From the NCBI RefSeq assembly GCF_003999375.1, contig NZ_RJLC01000005.1, positions 186,001 through 250,000 on the forward strand: a DNA stretch of 64,000 nucleotides, in the 5' to 3' direction. The notes under the pieces were generated by a model that saw nothing but the letters and a program-made list of their open reading frames with translations, did not search any database and was not told where the DNA came from. The stretch's first letter is position 1. Each line of letters opens with the position of its first letter. This document shows, piece by piece, positions 8,992 through 18,777 of this stretch. The position numbers and the translations under genes are program-made. The stretch comes from Pseudidiomarina mangrovi. Its GTDB lineage: Bacteria > Pseudomonadota > Gammaproteobacteria > Enterobacterales > Alteromonadaceae.

Positions 8992-9942
8992 TTACTGGCC
9001 AAATTGCAGTTCTAATTCAATACCAACGATCCAGCGCGGTTCACGCGCTTCGGTCAATAATTCGCGTGGCCAATGCACACCCACCCAACTCTCAAGATAT
9101 AGCCAGTCGCGATGAAAGCGTTGGCGATGCAATGCCCGAATACCATAATCCTGCATCGGCACCACCGCTCGGGTTTCTCCGTACCACCACACTTCCGCGC
9201 CCAAGGCGCGTTCGGGTGCATATAAATAGTAGCTCTTGTTCGACAGATGCCAGCGCACGCCCTCGGTTCGCTCAGCAAAGGTGCCGCGGATCCAAAACTT
9301 ATTAAACCAGTTTTCACTCAGCACGCGGTCGTATTCAAAGGTTTGTGCAATACCAAAGCCATCGCTGTCACGCCAAAAACCTACCGACTGCGAATACAAC
9401 TCACTGATATCTGAGAGTACCGTCTCGAACCGGTAGGTACTGCTGACATAGGTATCGAGTGCTAGACCACCTCGTATGCCTGCTGAAAACGATAAGCGTT
9501 GACTGTCGTCAACGTAGGGGTCAAAGCCTAAGCCAACCATCCATTCTTCATCGGCTTCGTCACGGCGAATCACCGAAGGGCGGCTATCTTGAGTTTCGTT
9601 GATGAAGTCATCGAAGTCGGCGCGACCAATAAAGGCTGTGATGCGCTGTTCAGCATTAGGAAACACCACGCGGGCGCGAAAGCTGGAGTCAAGTTTGAAG
9701 CCACCGTATTCATCCCATTCCGGGCGCAGGGTAAAGCGCCCCGAGGCGGTATTGTAATCGTCTGGATTGACTTTATCGGCAAAAAACGAATCGACCCATT
9801 GTGCCGTTCGGTTGACACTGTTGGTTAAGCCATCACGAAACTCATCAACGAGTTCAGGCTCTTGCTGCTGTTGTTGGCTTGGCGCTGCTCCGGCGGCTGC
9901 GGTGAGCAAGCCGAATACGAGTGCGCCGTATTGATACCACAT
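8992..9942 (-). CDS. Putative outer-membrane beta-barrel protein
   Basis: 316 aa from the ATG at 9942, preceded by GGGAGGG; an upstream ATG at 9957 has poor spacing. A signal peptide (to about AAAGAAPS) is followed by a glutamine tract and then many alternating amphipathic, aromatic-rich strands (for example SGRFTLRPEWDEYGGFKLD, LSFSAGIRGG, VGIELELQFGQ). The terminal residues resemble a barrel closing strand, although the last residue is Gln rather than the usual Phe. I do not recognise a named family. It is convergent with the Nramp gene (8 nt between). Confidence 0.55.
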   Translation of the reverse strand: MWYQYGALVFGLLTAAAGAAPSQQQQQEPELVDEFRDGLTNSVNRTAQWVDSFFADKVNPDDYNTASGRFTLRPEWDEYGGFKLDSSFRARVVFPNAEQRITAFIGRADFDDFINETQDSRPSVIRRDEADEEWMVGLGFDPYVDDSQRLSFSAGIRGGLALDTYVSSTYRFETVLSDISELYSQSVGFWRDSDGFGIAQTFEYDRVLSENWFNKFWIRGTFAERTEGVRWHLSNKSYYLYAPERALGAEVWWYGETRAVVPMQDYGIRALHRQRFHRDWLYLESWVGVHWPRELLTEAREPRWIVGIELELQFGQ

Positions 9943-10002
9943 GCTGCCCTCCCACATTCCTTAATGATGAACATACAAGGAATGTAGAAGTTTGGCTAGC
10001 GC

Positions 10003-11682
10003 TTAAATGCTGACGCGTTTATAGCGTCGATATTGTGGCGTCCAAAACATCGTCTCAATGCGTTGCTGCAACATCTCATCGCTAATTTCTAGGGCTAAGT
10101 CTTGTGCTTGCGCAACTTTAGCCACATTGAAAGCGATACGCTTGCTCAGCTCAGCAATATCAGTAAGCGATGGTAGTAAGTGTTCACTATCGCCGCGAGC
10201 TCTTGGTGACGAGTCGGCTAATGTATTGCTTGCAGCCATCAGCATCTCATCACTGATGATCCGTGCTTTCACCGCCAGCACACCCAGCCCGACGCCTGGG
10301 AAGATATAGCTGTTATTACACTGCGCAATAGCGATATCGCGACCGGCAATGGTGACCGGTTGATACGGGCTACCAGTCGCAACAATGGCTTCACCGCCGG
10401 TCCATTCCAATACCTGCGCTGGGTGCGCCTCCACTTGCCGTGATGGGTTCGATAACGGAAAGATAATCGGTTGCGGGGTATGTTGATGCATGGTGCGGAT
10501 CACCGCTTCAGTAAACAGCCCCGGCTGCCCCGATACGCCAATCAGTACCGATGGTTTAGCGTGTTGCATCACCTCAAGCAAACTGGGGTAATCGCCAGTA
10601 ATCGGCCAAGCCGTCAGGCGCTGCCGTGGTTGTGCCAAAGCCTGCTGAAAATCACGCAAATCGGCCATGTCATCCACCACCAAACCAAAACGATCGATCA
10701 TAAACACCTGTGACCGCGCTTGGCTATCGGATAACCCCTCGGCGACCATTTGTTGCACCACCATTTCGGCAATGCCACAGCCTGCCGAACCAGCACCAAC
10801 AAAGGCTACGCGTTGCTCGCTTAAACGTTGGCCTTTGCTTTTACAGGCAGCAATTAAGGTGCCAACGGTGACGGCCGCTGTGCCTTGAATATCGTCGTTA
10901 AAGCAGCAATAGTCGTGACGATATTTACGCAGAATCGGCATGGCATTCGGCTGGGCAAAATCTTCAAACTGAATCATCGCCTCGGGCCAACGGCGCCGCA
11001 CCGCTTGCATGAATTTCTCTATAAATTCATCGTAGTCAGAGCCGGTCACCCGGCGGTGGCGGTTGCCCATATACATGGGGTCATTGAGTAGTTTTTCGTT
11101 ATTGGTACCGACATCTAGACACACCGGCAGGGTATAGGCCGGGCTGATACCGCCACAGGCGGTATATAAGCTGAGCTTGCCAATGGGAATGCCCATACCA
11201 CCAATACCTTGATCGCCGAGCCCCAAAATGCGCTCGCCATCGGTTACAACAATGACTTTTACCTTGCGCTTGGTGGCGTTGCGGAGGATATCGTCGAGCT
11301 GGTCACGGTCGCTATAGCTAATAAATAAGCCGCGTGAGCTGCGATAGATGTCGGAAAACTGTTCGCAGGCATCGCCAACCGTTGGGGTATAAATAATTGG
11401 CATCATTTCAGCTAAGTTGTCGTTCAACAGCCGATAGAACAAGGTTTCGTTGTTATCTTGAATAGCGCGCAAATAAATATGTTTATCAATGGCTTTATCA
11501 AAACTGGAATACTGCAAATAGCAGCGTTTCACCTGTTCTTCAATGGTTTCGTAGCGCGGGGGCAGTAAGCCGGCTAGATTAAATGCGGCACGCTCTTCAG
11601 CAGTAAAGGCACTGCCTTTGTTCAATAACGGGGTTTCTAGCAAATTGGGGCCAGCATACGGGATATACAGCGGACTCTTCAC
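10003..11682 (-). CDS. maeA: NAD-dependent malic enzyme
   Basis: Oxidative decarboxylation of malate to pyruvate, linking the TCA cycle with gluconeogenesis. The 559-aa length fits SfcA/MaeA. Visible signatures: [14 protein letters not shown] near residue 100, [20 protein letters not shown] near 145-165 (the malic-enzyme signature), the metal site region [12 protein letters not shown] near 255 and the dinucleotide fold [15 protein letters not shown] near 290. The start is GTG with AGGAG 8 nt upstream. It has its own 63-bp leader after the oxygenase gene and may be separately transcribed. Confidence 0.93.
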   Translation of the reverse strand: MKSPLYIPYAGPNLLETPLLNKGSAFTAEERAAFNLAGLLPPRYETIEEQVKRCYLQYSSFDKAIDKHIYLRAIQDNNETLFYRLLNDNLAEMMPIIYTPTVGDACEQFSDIYRSSRGLFISYSDRDQLDDILRNATKRKVKVIVVTDGERILGLGDQGIGGMGIPIGKLSLYTACGGISPAYTLPVCLDVGTNNEKLLNDPMYMGNRHRRVTGSDYDEFIEKFMQAVRRRWPEAMIQFEDFAQPNAMPILRKYRHDYCCFNDDIQGTAAVTVGTLIAACKSKGQRLSEQRVAFVGAGSAGCGIAEMVVQQMVAEGLSDSQARSQVFMIDRFGLVVDDMADLRDFQQALAQPRQRLTAWPITGDYPSLLEVMQHAKPSVLIGVSGQPGLFTEAVIRTMHQHTPQPIIFPLSNPSRQVEAHPAQVLEWTGGEAIVATGSPYQPVTIAGRDIAIAQCNNSYIFPGVGLGVLAVKARIISDEMLMAASNTLADSSPRARGDSEHLLPSLTDIAELSKRIAFNVAKVAQAQDLALEISDEMLQQRIETMFWTPQYRRYKRVSI

Positions 11683-11744
11683 GAATCAATCTCCTCGCAC
11701 AACGAAAAAGGGCGTCTATTATGGCAAAAAAAACGCCACCAAGG

Positions 11745-12437
11745 CTAACGGAATATCTGACTGCCTGGATTCATCAAAATCCAGCTAGTGATAATGTATT
11801 TATCATTAGATATGGGTACCGTGCCACGATGGGTGTGGGTGAAATAGGCCGGGGCTATCACCATGCGGCCTTGCTTGGGTTGAATAGAACGCTGTTGATA
11901 GTAAAAATCAGTACTACCACCCTCAGCAACATCGTTCAGATAAAACATAAACAATAGCGAGCGATGCAGTGCCTCAACGCTATCTTTTTGCGGATAAACT
12001 TCACAGTGCCAGTAGTTGTAGTTACCCATGCCTTGCGGATATTTTTGTGCTTGAATAGCGCCCAAGCGATACAGCAATTGCATATAGGCTGACTCTTTAC
12101 CCGCTGCCAGCTCATCAAAGTTTTCATGGGTTAAATTCACCGCCTCGCCAGTTTGTGGATGACGTACTTGCAGCGCAACTGGGGCTATCAAGGCAAACCG
12201 GTATTTTTCAAAATAACGGGTGGAGTACTCACGGGTAACCGTGCGAATGAAATCAAGTTCCTTGGCGTAATCGGCAAAACTGTCTAGATAGAGGTCTTCG
12301 CTGAGCTTTTTGCTGGTATCGACACCACTGCCGGTACGGCCTTGGGTGCGATGTGGGCTGGTTTCAAAGGTACGCAGCAATTGCTGGCAAAATTCAGCCG
12401 GTAAGGCGTTGTCGTACACCTCGATAAAATCATTCAT
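11745..12437 (-). CDS. 2-oxoglutarate/Fe(II)-dependent oxygenase (prolyl-4-hydroxylase-like)
   Basis: 230-aa protein with a C-terminal P4Hc-type jelly roll. Iron ligands can be proposed: HCE (His-x-Glu instead of the usual His-x-Asp) near residue 145 and HTHRG near 205. Lys in SNDKY would bind the 2-oxoglutarate carboxylate. YLNDVAEGGSTDFYY between them is the typical EGG segment. The substrate is unknown. Its start overlaps the alpha/beta hydrolase stop by 8 nt, so the pair is translationally coupled. Confidence 0.75.
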   Translation of the reverse strand: MNDFIEVYDNALPAEFCQQLLRTFETSPHRTQGRTGSGVDTSKKLSEDLYLDSFADYAKELDFIRTVTREYSTRYFEKYRFALIAPVALQVRHPQTGEAVNLTHENFDELAAGKESAYMQLLYRLGAIQAQKYPQGMGNYNYWHCEVYPQKDSVEALHRSLLFMFYLNDVAEGGSTDFYYQQRSIQPKQGRMVIAPAYFTHTHRGTVPISNDKYIITSWILMNPGSQIFR

Positions 12438-13434
12438 GAGCAGCTGTTTCCTCAGCTAAAAAGGTGAGTACCGGGGCAACGGTGGCGGCTGGGTCTTCTT
12501 CATGGGGAATATGCCCCAGCTCGGCAAAAATATGCAACTGGTGATGCTGCAGGTCGGCGGCATACTGATGTGCGTGACTGACCGGAATCAAGCGATCTAA
12601 AGCGCCCCATAAAATCAAGGTGGGCTGCTGTAAGCCTTGGATCAAGGTTTGCTCGTGCGCCACGGCCTGCGGATTATTCAGTGGATCTTGCGCAAAACGG
12701 TCACGCAGTGCTTGGCGATTGCCGCTGCGCACCGACATGGCATAGTACAAGTCAACCAACTCCTCGGTCACTAAGCTCGGATCACCATACACATTCTCGA
12801 CACTGCTGCGGATCACTGCGCGCGGCAGCATATAGTTCATTAATCCGCTGAATAACGGGTTGCTGGCGATTTTAAATGCCAGCGGTACCGATTCGGCTTG
12901 CAGTGGGTAGCCACCACTGGCATCTACCAGCACTAAACGTTGCACTCGCTCCGGATTAAGTGCTGCGGTATACCAGGCAATACGGCCACCGAGCGAATTA
13001 CCACCGAGGTGAAACTGCGATAATTGGTAGTGGTCGGCAACGGCCATGACAAATTCGGCGTAGCGCGCCATGCTGTAGTCGCGGTTTGGCTCCGGCCCGG
13101 TTAAACCGAAGCCGGGCAGATCCACGCGAATGACTCGGCGTTGCTGGGTGAGTGCCGCGCTCCAGCCATCCCAGGTGTGCAAACTAGCGCCGGTGCCATG
13201 CAACAAAATAATCGGTATGGCACTGCTAGAGTCAGCCCGTGGGCCTTCATCACGGACGTGCACTTGCATGCCTTGCAGGTCAATAAACTGAGATGGTGCC
13301 GGAGCCCAGCGTTCGGCCAACTGGCGTAGCGGTTGGTCGGGCGCCCAAAAAGCAATGAGGGCACCGACTAGCAGCACCATAGCGGTCACCACCACAGTGA
13401 CCAGTAGCCAGGCTAATTTCACCAGAACGCTCAT
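12430..13434 (-). CDS. Membrane-anchored alpha/beta hydrolase
   Basis: 334 aa. One N-terminal transmembrane helix (about residues 5-30) anchors the protein; the rest is an alpha/beta hydrolase fold. ILLHGTGASLHTWDGW is the oxyanion-hole segment (HGTG), GGNSLGG carries the nucleophile Ser, WGALDRLIP the acid and ELGHIPHEEDP the His. It resembles esterases and haloalkane dehalogenase-like hydrolases; substrate unknown. The peroxiredoxin gene lies 13 nt upstream and the oxygenase overlaps downstream, so Prx - hydrolase - oxygenase probably form one operon. Confidence 0.8.
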   Translation of the reverse strand: MSVLVKLAWLLVTVVVTAMVLLVGALIAFWAPDQPLRQLAERWAPAPSQFIDLQGMQVHVRDEGPRADSSSAIPIILLHGTGASLHTWDGWSAALTQQRRVIRVDLPGFGLTGPEPNRDYSMARYAEFVMAVADHYQLSQFHLGGNSLGGRIAWYTAALNPERVQRLVLVDASGGYPLQAESVPLAFKIASNPLFSGLMNYMLPRAVIRSSVENVYGDPSLVTEELVDLYYAMSVRSGNRQALRDRFAQDPLNNPQAVAHEQTLIQGLQQPTLILWGALDRLIPVSHAHQYAADLQHHQLHIFAELGHIPHEEDPAATVAPVLTFLAEETAAHE

Positions 13435-13447
13435 GGCTGCGGCCCTA

Positions 13448-14074
13448 TTACAGGTTGGTTAAACGCAAGTAGGCGGTGAGAGCTTTCCAGCCTTGCGGGA
13501 ATTTTTCTTTGGCATCGGCATCACTGACACTGGGGCGAATAATTACTGGCTGACCCGGGCGCCAATCGGCCGGGCAGGCAACTTCCTGTGCATCAGTGGT
13601 TTGCAGTGCATCAATCACCCGAATAATTTCGTCAAAGTTACGGCCAACCACCATCGGGTAGGTCATGGTCAGACGAATACGATGACTTGGATCGATAATA
13701 AACACTGAACGCACGGCGGCAGTGCTGCTCTCACCGGGGTGAATCATGTCGTACAACTCGGCAATTTTCTTGTCTTTGTCGGCGACAATGGGGAATTCTA
13801 GCGAGGTGTTTTGGCTCAAATTTACATCGTTGATCCAGCGCATGTGCTCGGCCACACTGTCAGTCGATAACCCCAACGGCTTAACGTTGCGCTTAGCAAA
13901 TTCCGGTGCTAATTGAGCGGTACGGCCCATCTCGGTGGTACACACCGGCGTGAAATCAGCAGGGTGGCTGAAAAAGAAGACCCACGAGCCAGCGCTCCAC
14001 TGATGAAAATTGATCGGCCCTTGAGTGGTTTCAATACTAAAATCAGGGGCGATATCGCCAATACGTAATCCCAT
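13448..14074 (-). CDS. Peroxiredoxin, 1-Cys (Prx6) type
   Basis: 208 aa, reduces hydrogen or organic peroxides. The peroxidatic cysteine is in HPADFTPVCTTE (about residue 45), the Prx6/AhpC-TSA signature. RSVFIIDPSHRIRL and YPMVVGRN near 120-145 match the Prx6 subgroup. A second Cys in EVACPADW (about residue 170) is also common in this group. AAGGAG lies 6 nt before the ATG. It heads the operon with the hydrolase and the oxygenase, consistent with peroxide stress. Confidence 0.88.
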   Translation of the reverse strand: MGLRIGDIAPDFSIETTQGPINFHQWSAGSWVFFFSHPADFTPVCTTEMGRTAQLAPEFAKRNVKPLGLSTDSVAEHMRWINDVNLSQNTSLEFPIVADKDKKIAELYDMIHPGESSTAAVRSVFIIDPSHRIRLTMTYPMVVGRNFDEIIRVIDALQTTDAQEVACPADWRPGQPVIIRPSVSDADAKEKFPQGWKALTAYLRLTNL

Positions 14075-14264
14075 GATGTACTCCTTGCATGAACGGCTTT
14101 AAGACAAGCCTCATCATACCCAACTTTACCCGCAATGATTAGTGCAAAATGTTATCGCTTCGTCCTAACTATATTTGCTTACATAGTCTTACGGAATAAA
14201 ACAGCACGGTTGTTCGTCTATGCACTACACTGAGTTGTTACCCTTTGGTAATAAGGAGATAAAC

Positions 14265-15947
14265 ATGGTTCGCTTGATGATTTCTGCGCTGGCACTGACT
14301 ATCGGCTTGGCATTGGTATTACCGAATACCTCTTGGTTTGCTGACACCCCGCAGCCGACTTCAGCCTCTCAACACACCAGCGCCTTTGATGCGCTGTTGT
14401 CACAGTCGATCAACGCCGATAAACCAGGGGTAACGGTAGTGATTTCTCGGCATGGTGAGGTCATCTATCAGGCCAGCCGCGGTGTTGCCGATGTCGACAC
14501 CAAGCGAGCCCTAGCCGCTGACGATCTATTGTTGATCGGCTCGATTACCAAGCAATATGCCGCTGCGGCGGTATTGAAATTGGCTGCGGAGGGGCAATTG
14601 GCATTATCCGATTCGGTGGGTACCTTGCTTGCTGATGAACGCTTTAATGATGTCACCGTTGCGCAATTACTCAATCACACCTCAGGTATCGCCAGCTATA
14701 CCAGCATTCCTGGTTACATGATGGATGAGCGCATCACCCGTGACCTAACCACCGCAGAACTGATTGAAGTGTTCGCCGAGTTGCCGCGTGATTTTGCCCC
14801 GGGTGAGCGTTGGGCCTACAACAATTCTGGTTATGTGCTGGTTGGCGCGGTGATTGAAGCGGTCACGGGTATGCCCTGGCATGCTTATATCGACCAAGCG
14901 CTGCTGCAACCGTTAGCGCTGAAAGCCACTGGCTATTACACCGATGCCAACAGTCAGCCCTATCCGATTCAAGGGTACACTGGTGGTGACGCTATCGCCC
15001 CAGCGCTCCCTATGAGCATTACCCAGCCGCATGCGGCTGGCGCATTGGCGGCCACAGCGCTAGATGTAGACCGCTGGCAATATGCGCTGCATAGCGGCAA
15101 GGTATTATCGGCAGCATGGTATACGCAAATGGTTACGCCGACTGAGGTGATGCCAAACTACGGCTTTGGTTTAGGTCTTGGTAATTTTTTAGGGCAAACC
15201 TTGCGTGAACATAGCGGCGGTATTCATGGTTTTGTCAGTGACGGCATCTGGCTGGAGGAAAGCCAATTATCGGTGGTGGTGTTGGCTAATAGCGACACGC
15301 CGCAGATGTCACCAAGTATGCTAACCAAACGCTTGGCGGCCATCGCCTTGGGGCAGGCGTTACCGATTGACTGGTCAGCACAACCGCTAGCGGCCGAAGC
15401 GCTGCAGCAGTTGCATGGCAGCTATCAAATTGATGCAGACACGCAACGCTATTTGATTCACCGTGATGGCGAGTTGTTTAGTCAACGCCAAGGCGGCAGC
15501 GAGAGTAAAGCCATTTATGTTGGTAACGATACTTTTGCGTTACAGGATTCTCTGGCCTATTTCAGCGTAAAGCGTGATGCCGATGGAGCGGTGCAAGGGG
15601 TCGATTTTTATCAAGCGGGCGCGGTTACCCCAGGCTATGCTGAAAAAGTCAGTGATGAGGTTGTTACTCGCGCTGTGATAGAACTCACAGAACAGCAAGC
15701 ACTGCGCTTGACCGGTGACTATCAATTGCAGCCTGGCTTTGTGATTCAAATACGCTTGACCGCTTCAGGGTTAACCGCACAAGCCACAGGGCAGAATGCC
15801 TTTGCGCTTGCGGCCGCCTCAGCGAATGAACTCTACAATACCCAGTTCGGTATTACCTTGGAGTTTGCTGCTGATGAAGCAGTGCCAACGCAGCTCATCT
15901 TGCTGCAAGGCGGGGCACGGATGCCGGCCCCGCGCGTTAACGATTAG
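14265..15947 (+). CDS. Serine hydrolase, class C beta-lactamase-like fold
   Basis: 560 aa from the ATG at 14265, which has AAGGAG 7 nt upstream; an upstream ATG at 14220 lacks one. A signal peptide (MVRLMISALALTIGLAL onward) places it in the periplasm. The catalytic motifs are Ser-x-x-Lys in IGSITKQYAA (about residue 90), Tyr-x-Asn in WAYNNSGYVLVG and His-x-Gly in HSGGIHGF. The C-terminal 200 residues look like a lipocalin-like extension found in many of these esterase/peptidase homologues. A true beta-lactamase is not implied. Substrate unknown. Confidence 0.8.
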   Translation: MVRLMISALALTIGLALVLPNTSWFADTPQPTSASQHTSAFDALLSQSINADKPGVTVVISRHGEVIYQASRGVADVDTKRALAADDLLLIGSITKQYAAAAVLKLAAEGQLALSDSVGTLLADERFNDVTVAQLLNHTSGIASYTSIPGYMMDERITRDLTTAELIEVFAELPRDFAPGERWAYNNSGYVLVGAVIEAVTGMPWHAYIDQALLQPLALKATGYYTDANSQPYPIQGYTGGDAIAPALPMSITQPHAAGALAATALDVDRWQYALHSGKVLSAAWYTQMVTPTEVMPNYGFGLGLGNFLGQTLREHSGGIHGFVSDGIWLEESQLSVVVLANSDTPQMSPSMLTKRLAAIALGQALPIDWSAQPLAAEALQQLHGSYQIDADTQRYLIHRDGELFSQRQGGSESKAIYVGNDTFALQDSLAYFSVKRDADGAVQGVDFYQAGAVTPGYAEKVSDEVVTRAVIELTEQQALRLTGDYQLQPGFVIQIRLTASGLTAQATGQNAFALAAASANELYNTQFGITLEFAADEAVPTQLILLQGGARMPAPRVND

Positions 15948-16693
15948 CTAAGTTGCGGGCGTGGTTGATATTTGCGGGTCCAGTAATGGATAGCGATAGT
16001 GCCAATCACGCCCGGCAAGATCCAGCCAAGCAGCTGCCAGTTGCCGAAGTTAGCCAATATATGCCGTGCGCCGAAGGCAAAAAAAGCGGTGTATACGGCT
16101 ATACCGGTGCCCATCATGGCGCTTAAATGCTCAATTACCCAGCGCTTGTGATTGAGTTGTCGCTGCCACACATACTGCACCATCTGCACTGAACTCACGA
16201 GACCCAAGGTGGCGAAGATTAGGTGTAGCCAATTCGGGCCTATCGGGGTGCGAATGCCACTTAAACCATAAAGTAGCGTAGCAATAGATACTGCAAATAA
16301 AGCAACGGGCCATAGCAGATAGCTAAAGCGCCGCAATTCGTGTGGTTGCTTGTGCTTTAACACCATAGTGCCGTTGACCACGCCGGTGATAGTTAATATC
16401 GATAACAACAGCAGCAAGGTCCACATCGAGCGAATCGCAGCAATGGTTGCTGCCGGGTCGCTACTGCGCGCTATAGCGCCGGCCTTAAAATAGCCCGGGT
16501 CAATCAGCACCATAATCGACATCAGTAAGCCAGACCCAGCGACGGTATACATGGTCCATACATATACACGACCAAAACGGCGATGGTTAAGTCCACCTTT
16601 GCGGGTCAGCATGGGCACCCAAAACAGGCCCATGGCCAAAACGCCAAGCAGTATATGGGTGTACAGTAAGGTGCTATGTAAGCTTAGTAACAT
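15944..16693 (-). CDS. Polytopic membrane protein (DUF2306-like)
   Basis: 249 aa with seven to eight transmembrane segments. Conserved-looking histidines lie near the membrane faces (HSTLLYTHILLG, RRFGRVYVWTMY, WLHLIFATLG, HLSAMMGTGIAVYTAFFAFG). The layout resembles DUF2306-type predicted membrane proteins, some of which may bind heme through paired His; this is an inference. I chose ATG 16693 with GGGGAG 7 nt upstream over TTG 16699. Its 3' end overlaps the serine hydrolase by 4 nt on the opposite strand. Confidence 0.55.
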   Translation of the reverse strand: MLLSLHSTLLYTHILLGVLAMGLFWVPMLTRKGGLNHRRFGRVYVWTMYTVAGSGLLMSIMVLIDPGYFKAGAIARSSDPAATIAAIRSMWTLLLLLSILTITGVVNGTMVLKHKQPHELRRFSYLLWPVALFAVSIATLLYGLSGIRTPIGPNWLHLIFATLGLVSSVQMVQYVWQRQLNHKRWVIEHLSAMMGTGIAVYTAFFAFGARHILANFGNWQLLGWILPGVIGTIAIHYWTRKYQPRPQLS

Positions 16694-16837
16694 GATCAAT
16701 CTCCCCGTTACGGTTGTAGCATGATGCTGTGAAACAGCTTAACTAGTGGTTGGCGGTGATTGCAGTGCCGACAGTCACGATTTAAAAAATGACTTTTGGC
16801 CTATTGGCGTGCGCCAAGATACTGGCATACTGACAGC

Positions 16838-18016
16838 ATGAAACAGACATGGTCACATTGGTTTTCACAGTTGAACCTCGGCGTTGAGCGCTGGGCGGGA
16901 TTTTTTACCTGGGCGCTAGTAAGCGGGTCGGGGCTTTACTTTTTCGGCCAGCGCAGCCTCAGCAGCTACTTCAGTCTGTCATGGTGGTGGGCACTGGCAC
17001 TGTTTGTAGCCTTTATTGTGTTGTTTGTACTGGCTACCCGCGATGCCCCATATCGGCGTGAACCAGGCACCCGACTGCTGCTGATTGCTGTGCAACTACT
17101 AGTGATTGTGCTGCTGTATTGGCAGGTGCCTTATAGTTTTATCGCTATTTTGGCGGTGATGTGGGTTTCCCAGTTACCGTATTTTATGGCCTTGAACTGG
17201 GTTACCTTAATGGCCTTTGTATTAGCCATTCCGCATGCCTTGATTTATGGGCTGCACTGGCACGATGACTATGCCTGGCTAACGGCATTTTTGTTTGTTG
17301 GCTTTAATTTATTTGCTGCCATGATGATGGCGGCACAATTGCGTGAACAGCGGGCTCGCGAGCGTGAACAACAAGCCAATCAAGAGTTACGTACCACGCA
17401 AGCACTGCTCAAAGAAGTGACCCGGCAAGCTGAACGCACCCGTATAGCGCGTAATATTCACGATTTAGTCGGTCATCACCTCACTGCTTTGAGTATTCAA
17501 TTACAAGTTGCTGAGCGCCAAACAAGTACCGGCGACAGCGCTGCGCATAAGGCAATTGCGCAAAGTCGCAGCATTGCCCAGTTGTTGTTAGCTGATGTGC
17601 GCGAAGCCGTGGCAGACATGCGCGCCGCTGAAGCCACCAATGTGGCGGAGTTATTAGCAACCGCGTTGCTGGAGGCGCCAGGTAAGCGTATCGCGCTTGA
17701 GGTTGCCCCCGATTTACAGTGTCAGCATTGGGGTATTGCCGAAGTGTTGTTGCGGGCGGTGCAGGAGGGCGTGACTAATTTTGTTCGCCATAGCCACGGT
17801 ACCCAGTTGCGCATTAACGTGCAATTACAGCCCCAGCAGTGGTTGCTGACGCTCGTTGATAATGGTGGCGTCAGCCAACAGCCAGTGACCGATAGTGAGC
17901 TCGGTAATGGCTTAAAAGGTATGCGCGAGCGGGTTGAAGAATTAGCTGGCCACTGGCAGCTTGATCGTCATGATGGTTGGCAACTCAGCATACGATTACC
18001 GCGAGTACCCTTATGA
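16838..18016 (+). CDS. NarL-type sensor histidine kinase (DesK/LiaS-like)
   Basis: 392 aa. About six N-terminal transmembrane segments (residues 15-175) sense an unknown membrane-linked signal. A coiled coil leads to the HisKA_3 box ARNIHDLVGHHLTALS, with phospho-acceptor His208. The C-terminal HATPase has the G-box GNGLKGMRERVEELAG. The ATG at 16838 is preferred to TTG 16796, but neither has a strong ribosome site. Its stop overlaps the response-regulator start (ATGA), a clear two-gene operon. Confidence 0.85.
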   Translation: MKQTWSHWFSQLNLGVERWAGFFTWALVSGSGLYFFGQRSLSSYFSLSWWWALALFVAFIVLFVLATRDAPYRREPGTRLLLIAVQLLVIVLLYWQVPYSFIAILAVMWVSQLPYFMALNWVTLMAFVLAIPHALIYGLHWHDDYAWLTAFLFVGFNLFAAMMMAAQLREQRAREREQQANQELRTTQALLKEVTRQAERTRIARNIHDLVGHHLTALSIQLQVAERQTSTGDSAAHKAIAQSRSIAQLLLADVREAVADMRAAEATNVAELLATALLEAPGKRIALEVAPDLQCQHWGIAEVLLRAVQEGVTNFVRHSHGTQLRINVQLQPQQWLLTLVDNGGVSQQPVTDSELGNGLKGMRERVEELAGHWQLDRHDGWQLSIRLPRVPL

Positions 18017-18663
18017 CCATTGGTGTGGTAGTGATTGATGACCAACACTTGGTGCGAGCGGGGCTGATTAGCCTGCTGCAGCTTGCTGATAACATTAAGG
18101 TGTTGGGCCAAGCCGCCGATGGCGATGCCGCTATTGCAGCGATTGAGCAGTTACAGCCCGACGTCGTACTGATGGATATTCGCATGCCAGGCTGCGATGG
18201 CATTACAGCCTTGCAGCGTCTGCGCGAGGCTGGCAATCAAACGCCGGTATTGTTACTCACTACCTTTGACGACCACGAAACTATTTTGCAGGCACTGCGT
18301 GCTGGCGCTAAAGGCTATCTGCTCAAAGATGTGTCGCTGGATACCCTAGTCGAGGCCATACAATCTCTGCATAGCGGTGGTAGCTGGTTACAGCCAGTGA
18401 TCACCAGTCGTATTGTTGAGGGCTTACAAGGGTTAACCAGCGCTGCTGCGAGCAGCGAGCCAGTGCTAGAAGCGCTGACAGATCGTGAGCTGGCTATTTT
18501 ACAGTTGATGGCGGCAGGGCTGAGCAATCATGAAATAGCCGCAAGCTTGTTCAAATCAACGGGCACTATCAAGAATCAGGTGTCTACGGTATTAGCGAAA
18601 CTGGGCGTGCATGATAGAACCCGGGCGGTGTTGAAAGCTATTGAGTTGGGCTTGTTGAGCTAA
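18013..18663 (+). CDS. NarL/FixJ-family response regulator
   Basis: 216 aa. The receiver domain (residues 1-120) has the acidic pair in VVVIDDQH, phospho-acceptor Asp55 in VVLMDIRMP, a Thr in LLLTTFDD and a Lys in YLLKDVS. The LuxR-type helix-turn-helix (about residues 150-212) reads LTDRELAILQLMAAGLSN followed by EIAASLFKSTGTIKNQVS. It is cognate to the overlapping kinase. The DUF3300 gene begins 114 nt downstream and is a candidate target. Confidence 0.9.
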   Translation: MTIGVVVIDDQHLVRAGLISLLQLADNIKVLGQAADGDAAIAAIEQLQPDVVLMDIRMPGCDGITALQRLREAGNQTPVLLLTTFDDHETILQALRAGAKGYLLKDVSLDTLVEAIQSLHSGGSWLQPVITSRIVEGLQGLTSAAASSEPVLEALTDRELAILQLMAAGLSNHEIAASLFKSTGTIKNQVSTVLAKLGVHDRTRAVLKAIELGLLS

Positions 18664-18777
18664 CAAATTCACACTTTCTTACATGTTTTGCCGGGTGCAA
18701 ACGAACTTTATCGGCGCCAGCAACGACTATATGTAGAGGAATAGCTCTGCTGCTATTCGCCGTGAGGAGGCAGTATT

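Noticed and set aside
11785-11810. Fur-box-like palindrome (GATAATGTATTTATCATTA)
   Set aside because: It lies inside the coding end of the 2OG oxygenase gene, encoding the SNDKYII region, not in a promoter. AT-rich coding sequence explains it.
14265-15947. Class C beta-lactamase (antibiotic resistance gene)
   Set aside because: The three catalytic motifs are shared with esterases and peptidases of the same fold, the protein is much longer than AmpC (about 380 aa), and no ampR is adjacent.
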